Assembly (NCBI GenBank): GCA_036703255.1
Contig: DATNPL010000049.1
Span: forward strand, 44,414 to 108,413
Length of the DNA stretch: 64,000 bases
Direction: 5' to 3'
Origin: Drouetiella sp036703255
GTDB taxonomy: Bacteria > Cyanobacteriota > Cyanobacteriia > Elainellales > Elainellaceae
The notes under the pieces were generated by a model. The model made no database searches. It was not told the origin of the DNA and saw only the letters and a list, made by a program, of their open reading frames with translations. Shown here in pieces: positions 60,424-64,000 of the stretch (positions are counted from its first letter, which is position 1; each line of letters opens with the position of its first letter). The position numbers were made by a program, and so were the translations under genes.

Positions 60424-61731
60424 CTAAACGGTTACGGGAACTTTGACCGGGAAGTAGGCATCCTGTTCGGCGCGGAGCTTGTGTGCCCAAGTTCCGGTCG
60501 GCAGCTCCACATCGTCGTAGGTGAGCACCTGATCTTTGGCCACATCGCGCTTCAGGCGGCAGCCCTCTGCCAGACCCATCGGCAACAGGTTTTCAGCCCG
60601 AACCGTTTCATAGTTTTCGCACTGCCCATAGGTCATGTACCAGCCCAAACCATCCAGGGTTTCTCCCGCCTTCAGGTCAATTTTGGCGATCGTTACCACA
60701 TCCACCACAGGCGCACCCAAAGGCGCAATCACAACGTCGTTGAACAGGACTACCCGCGCTACCGATAGCGGCACCTCAAAAATCGTCAGGTGATAGGGCA
60801 CATAGAAGCTATAGAGCTGTCCTTCGCCCAGCTTGCCGTAGTTGAGATAATGCTTCTGATGGTCGTCTTGGGCTTCCGCAAAGACATACACGCCAGGGCT
60901 GGGCTTTGCTCCGACCACATATTCCACAATGCCGCCCAGTGACCGCATTTGCTCGATATCATACATGCCCGTCATTTCATCGACGTGACCCTTATACTCA
61001 ATGCCGATCATGCCGCGCTGGGCAACTTTCATGCCCGTGGCGTTACCGACGATCGCCTGCTCAAAGGAAATCTTGGTGCCATCTGCAAAGCTCGTCACCA
61101 TATGCGGCGTTTGCCCCCACTGCTTGGCAAAGCTGGCTTGCGTTGTCGGGTTGCGGTAGCGGTCTTGCAAACCCTTGATGTTGCCGCAGAGTAGGGGTTT
61201 CAGCCCAATACTCTTGACAAAACGATAGAGGTTCATTTCTACGCCGGGTTGATCACCATCACATCCGGTCAGGATGACTCCAGCACGATCGGCATAGACC
61301 TTGAGGATAGGCCCCACCGTCCCATCTAGCTCCGCATTCATCAGCACCATGTGCTTCTTATGCTCGATCGCCATCATCGTCACCATCGCGCCATACTCGA
61401 CGTGACCTGTAGCTTCGACTAAGCCTTCAATGCTCTCGCACTGGCACAACACCGCCGGATCATCCGTAATGGCATACTGATTTTGGGCGATCGCATCTTC
61501 TAGTTCGCCAGCCGTTTTGACAACGCGCACTTCCGTCACCCCGGCCTGAGCATAGGTTTCCCGTGCGGCTTCCAGGGTGCGGTTACAAACTGCGGTCAGC
61601 CGCATTCCTGGCATATAGTTGACGACCTGATTCACAAGCCCTTTGCTCATGAAGCCAGCCCCAAACACCCCGATTTGCACAGGCTTGCCTGCTTCGGCTC
61701 GGGCTTTAAGAGCGGTATCGACGATGATCAT
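60424..61731 (-). CDS. NAD(P)-dependent oxidoreductase with C-terminal SAF domain
   Basis: 435 residues. A Rossmann fold (IGVFGAGFMSKGLVNQVV) similar to homoserine dehydrogenase is followed by LVEATGHVEYGAMV and GCDGDQPGVEMNLYRFV. The C-terminal ~100 residues are a SAF-like domain (LDGLGWYMTYGQCENYETV, GCRLKRDVAKDQVLTYDDV), as in sialic acid synthase and antifreeze proteins. Such proteins often occur next to rfbF/rfbC in cyanobacterial and proteobacterial surface-sugar clusters and probably reduce a sugar nucleotide or its precursor. Substrate unknown. Confidence 0.88.
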   Translation of the reverse strand: MIIVDTALKARAEAGKPVQIGVFGAGFMSKGLVNQVVNYMPGMRLTAVCNRTLEAARETYAQAGVTEVRVVKTAGELEDAIAQNQYAITDDPAVLCQCESIEGLVEATGHVEYGAMVTMMAIEHKKHMVLMNAELDGTVGPILKVYADRAGVILTGCDGDQPGVEMNLYRFVKSIGLKPLLCGNIKGLQDRYRNPTTQASFAKQWGQTPHMVTSFADGTKISFEQAIVGNATGMKVAQRGMIGIEYKGHVDEMTGMYDIEQMRSLGGIVEYVVGAKPSPGVYVFAEAQDDHQKHYLNYGKLGEGQLYSFYVPYHLTIFEVPLSVARVVLFNDVVIAPLGAPVVDVVTIAKIDLKAGETLDGLGWYMTYGQCENYETVRAENLLPMGLAEGCRLKRDVAKDQVLTYDDVELPTGTWAHKLRAEQDAYFPVKVPVTV

Positions 61732-61791
61732 GCTTAAACTCCTGCTTTAACTGCGGGCATGAAAAAATTAAAGGCCAAAATTTAGACCCGA

Positions 61792-62334
61792 TTAAACAAG
61801 CGCGATCGCTTCAAAGGACGACCAGCTCAAGTCTTTCTCTGAGATTTCCGTCACGGGCAGCGGCCAAGTAATCCCAAAGGCCGGATCGTCATAGCGGAAA
61901 CCGCGCTCACATCCCGGCGTATAGAACTCGCCCACCTGGTAAATCACCTCAGCCCCATCGGTCAGAGCCTGATAGCCATGACCGAATAGTTCTGGAATAT
62001 AGAGCGATCGGCGGTTTTCGGCTGATAGCTCTACGCCAATGTGCTGCTGGTAAGTGGGTGAATCTGGGCGCAAATCGACAATCACGTCATAAATTGCGCC
62101 TTTGATGCAGCGAATAAACTTGGTTTCGCAAGCCGGAGGCACCTGATAGTGCATGCCCCGCAGCGTGCCCGCCTTATAGTTAAAAGACAGATTAGACTGA
62201 GCCACCATAGGCTTGAGTCCATGTGCCTCAAACTCCTGAGCACAGAAGGCTCTGGCAAAGCCGCCTCGATTGTCGCCTCGCACCTCCACATCCACAATGA
62301 AGGCACCTTTCAGCTTTGTTTCTGTAAATTGCAT
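61792..62334 (-). CDS. rfbC: dTDP-4-dehydrorhamnose 3,5-epimerase-like (RmlC/RfbC family)
   Basis: 180 residues with the RmlC cupin fold. LRGMHYQVPPACETK carries the catalytic His, FGHGYQALTD and VIYQVGEFYTPGCERGFRYDDP the Tyr and Asp region, and GITWPLP is the usual C-terminal motif. It may act on a CDP-linked 4-keto sugar rather than dTDP, since the neighbouring nucleotidyltransferase uses CTP. Second in the minus-strand sugar operon. Confidence 0.93.
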   Translation of the reverse strand: MQFTETKLKGAFIVDVEVRGDNRGGFARAFCAQEFEAHGLKPMVAQSNLSFNYKAGTLRGMHYQVPPACETKFIRCIKGAIYDVIVDLRPDSPTYQQHIGVELSAENRRSLYIPELFGHGYQALTDGAEVIYQVGEFYTPGCERGFRYDDPAFGITWPLPVTEISEKDLSWSSFEAIALV

Positions 62335-62412
62335 GAACCTGCTCCAGAAGGCGAATATCTAATCTCAATAAACGCAATGTTTGCGAGCGCAAGGCTTTGC
62401 GTCTACCCGCGC

Positions 62413-63186
62413 TTACCAAACTTTCCAGGGCGCTTTATCGTTCTTCCATAACCCTTCCAGATAGTTCTTATCGCGCAGAGTGTCCATTGGCTGCCAGAAG
62501 CCTTCATGCTTAAAAGCTGCAAGCTGACCATCATGAGCGATTTTTTGTAGCGGCTCCTGCTCCCACATCACGGAATCATCGGTAATGTAGTCGATCGCCT
62601 CCGGTTCTAGCACAAAGTAACCCCCGTTGATCCAGGCTCCATCACCCTCAGGTTTTTCGTGGAATGAATCAATTTTGGTTTGCCCCTGCCCTAGTGAGAT
62701 TGCGCCGAAACGTCCGGGAGGCTGCACAGCAGTCAACGTTGCTAGCGTACCTTGAGATTTATGAAATTCAATAAGTTTTGAAACATCAACGCTGCTGACT
62801 CCATCCCCATAGGTGAAGCAGAAGGTGTCGCTGCCGATATGCTCTTTAACACGCTTCAGTCGTCCACCCGTCATCGTATTCTCGCCTGTATCTACCAGCG
62901 TCACCCGCCAAGGTTCGGCGTTTCCAGCGTGGATATTCATCTGATTAAAACGCATGTCAAAAGTAACATCTGACATGCGCAAAAAGTAGTTTGCAAAGAA
63001 TTCTTTGATAACATAACCTTTGTAGCCACAGCAGATAATAAAATCATTAACACCGTGGGCTGAGTAAGTTTTCATAATGTGCCAGAGAATAGGCTGTCCG
63101 CCAATCTCTACCATGGGCTTAGGCTTGATTGTCGTTTCTTCGCTTAGACGTGTCCCTAGTCCACCAGCCAGTATTACTGCTTTCAT
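62413..63186 (-). CDS. rfbF: Glucose-1-phosphate cytidylyltransferase
   Basis: RfbF makes CDP-glucose from CTP and glucose 1-phosphate. The nucleotide site is LAGGLGTRLSEETTIKPKPM, with VEIGGQPILWHIMKTYSAHG and FCFTYGDGVSSVDV following. 257 residues, full length. First gene of the operon rfbF-rfbC-SAF oxidoreductase-epimerase-ugd. The next normal step, CDP-glucose 4,6-dehydratase (rfbG), is not in the window. Confidence 0.96.
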   Translation of the reverse strand: MKAVILAGGLGTRLSEETTIKPKPMVEIGGQPILWHIMKTYSAHGVNDFIICCGYKGYVIKEFFANYFLRMSDVTFDMRFNQMNIHAGNAEPWRVTLVDTGENTMTGGRLKRVKEHIGSDTFCFTYGDGVSSVDVSKLIEFHKSQGTLATLTAVQPPGRFGAISLGQGQTKIDSFHEKPEGDGAWINGGYFVLEPEAIDYITDDSVMWEQEPLQKIAHDGQLAAFKHEGFWQPMDTLRDKNYLEGLWKNDKAPWKVW

Positions 63187-63869
63187 GCACCAACCTCTAC
63201 CCTTACCAAAAAACTACTTTTTGCCAATGAAACTGGACTTGCTTACTAAATTATGGGAAGCCATTCTCAGAATTCCTAAAATCTTTACCAAAACAACTTA
63301 AAAAGCTTAAGGCTTTGAAAACTCAAGGTTAAAGCTTTCAAGTTGCATTCCGATCGCGGCGTTATAAAGCTAAAAGCTTTAACCCATCATCTTTAGGAAG
63401 GCCTAATATCAAGGTGGATATCAAGTTTGCAAGTCAAGAACTTTACGCCCTTAACGTTGTCTAAACTCTTGCGAAATTAGCCATTAGATCTCAAGCGAAT
63501 CAGGTGATAAAGATGTAAGTTTTCTGGCTCAATTCCAACACCATCCGGAAATGAACTAACCGTTGGGTAAAGATGAAGAATCAAGCGGGCATTTTCACCA
63601 AAGGCTTTGATATTGGGGCGATCGCTCAATATAAAATTAAACAGTGACTTACCCACACAACGCCTTTGCTTTTTCCCCGAACCCAGCGCAAACTATTTCT
63701 TGACCTACAGAGAGACTAACAAGAAGTCCGTAGGTAAGCTGTAAAGGCAAAGTGAATAAACGGATTTGCTCTGTAAAAGCTGCGTGAAAAATTGACAGCC
63801 CTACAGGGCATATACGGGGTTAAGCAGCGTATAAAAAATGCTGAGAGCAGACACTCTAACGGGAGCATG
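63187..63869. other. Noncoding region between rfbF and a probable transposase
   Basis: About 680 bases with no credible gene. It contains the rfbF promoter region, a fragment of the palindrome found at 10636 (63624-63638), and the outer end of a probable insertion sequence. Confidence 0.5.
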
Positions 63870-64000
63870 TCACCCTTTTAGAGAGAATAATCCATTGAGG
63901 TAAGCAGTCCGGTGTGCCAAGAGTTGCGGCACATTTTCTGCTTTCCACTGAGCACCCGATATTTGTATGCGACGGTCAATCTGCTTAATCGCAGATTCAA
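63870..64000 (-). pseudogene. Probable transposase, C-terminal end (cut by window edge)
   Basis: Minus-strand codons from the right edge to a TGA at 63870-63872 read KQIDRRIQISGAQWKAENVP and then LLAHRTAYLNGLFSLKG. This pattern resembles the C-terminal end of transposases, such as the ISKra4 group. The following bases, CGGGAGCATGTCACCC on the plus strand, could be part of the insertion-sequence end. Whether the gene is whole beyond the edge cannot be seen; the pseudogene type only marks it as partial. Confidence 0.5.

Noticed and set aside
63077..63301. 74-residue plus-strand frame at the rfbF start
   Set aside because: It is antisense to the rfbF nucleotide-binding site for half its length and lacks any motif.

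Overview
The window comes from a filamentous-type cyanobacterium, probably Leptolyngbya-like. The octamer GCGATCGC (HIP1) is scattered through it, and the genes include a plant-type [2Fe-2S] ferredoxin, a BciB-type divinyl chlorophyllide reductase, a CYP38/TLP40-like lumenal cyclophilin, Ccs1, GlgA and many proteins known mainly from cyanobacteria. It reads as ordinary chromosome rather than prophage or a plasmid. Nearly all genes are housekeeping or small accessory genes, and I see no CRISPR array, integrase or rRNA.

Layout. 1-2.3 kb: the N-terminal part of a NACHT NTPase runs off the left edge, followed by a small acidic membrane protein and a 2OG-Fe(II) oxygenase. 2.7-7 kb: purH, petF, then the efp-accB pair with a tiny single-helix protein coupled to the accB stop codon. 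7-20.9 kb: cyclophilin, PPP-type phosphatase, M48 protease, DUF4330 protein, a cNMP-binding/AAA/polyferredoxin membrane fusion, a coiled-coil membrane protein, glgA, a lipoprotein, hemC, a GT2 glycosyltransferase and a cupredoxin. 21-24.1 kb: a cbiMNQO-type Ni/Co ECF transporter operon, with a G/C-tract palindrome in its promoter region like a CsoR/RcnR/InrS operator. 24.2-28.4 kb: rplS, tRNA-Trp, secE-nusG-rplK-rplA, then rplJ-rplL behind a leader with an attenuator-like hairpin. 28.6-40 kb: trhO, a small cyanobacterial regulator-like protein, a DppC-type permease, a divergent GlnT-like synthetase and cupin sharing an NtcA-like box, ccs1, plsY, a second 2OG oxygenase, PrxQ, an HTH/GrpE-like fusion and rsmB. 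40-46 kb: one giant histidine kinase with eleven PAS domains. 46-57.6 kb: a PPOX flavoprotein, DUF1517 protein, thiE-thiS, a beta-helix protein, an L,D-transpeptidase, a response regulator, bciB and a catalytic/non-catalytic M16 peptidase pair. 57.8-63.2 kb: a minus-strand nucleotide-sugar operon (rfbF, an rfbC-like gene, a SAF-domain oxidoreductase, a decarboxylase/epimerase, ugd). The right edge carries the C-terminal end of a probable transposase.

Two families of non-coding elements recur between genes. Family A is a long perfect or near-perfect hairpin built on AGTTTTTGGAAGTGC. Its copies differ by paired, compensatory changes. Family B is an element of about 105 bp with imperfect terminal inverted repeats and an internal GAAAGCC/GGCTTTC hairpin. 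It is present three times in two orientations and looks like a MITE. Together they suggest an active history of small non-autonomous repeats placed mostly at gene ends.

The most unusual items are the cNMP/AAA/4Fe-4S fusion whose AAA domain has lost the sigma-54 contact loop and Walker B acids, the accB-coupled mini-protein, the metal-sensor-like operator before the ECF transporter, the HTH-GrpE fusion and the covarying hairpin family. No single region stands out as a complete new defence or biosynthetic system.
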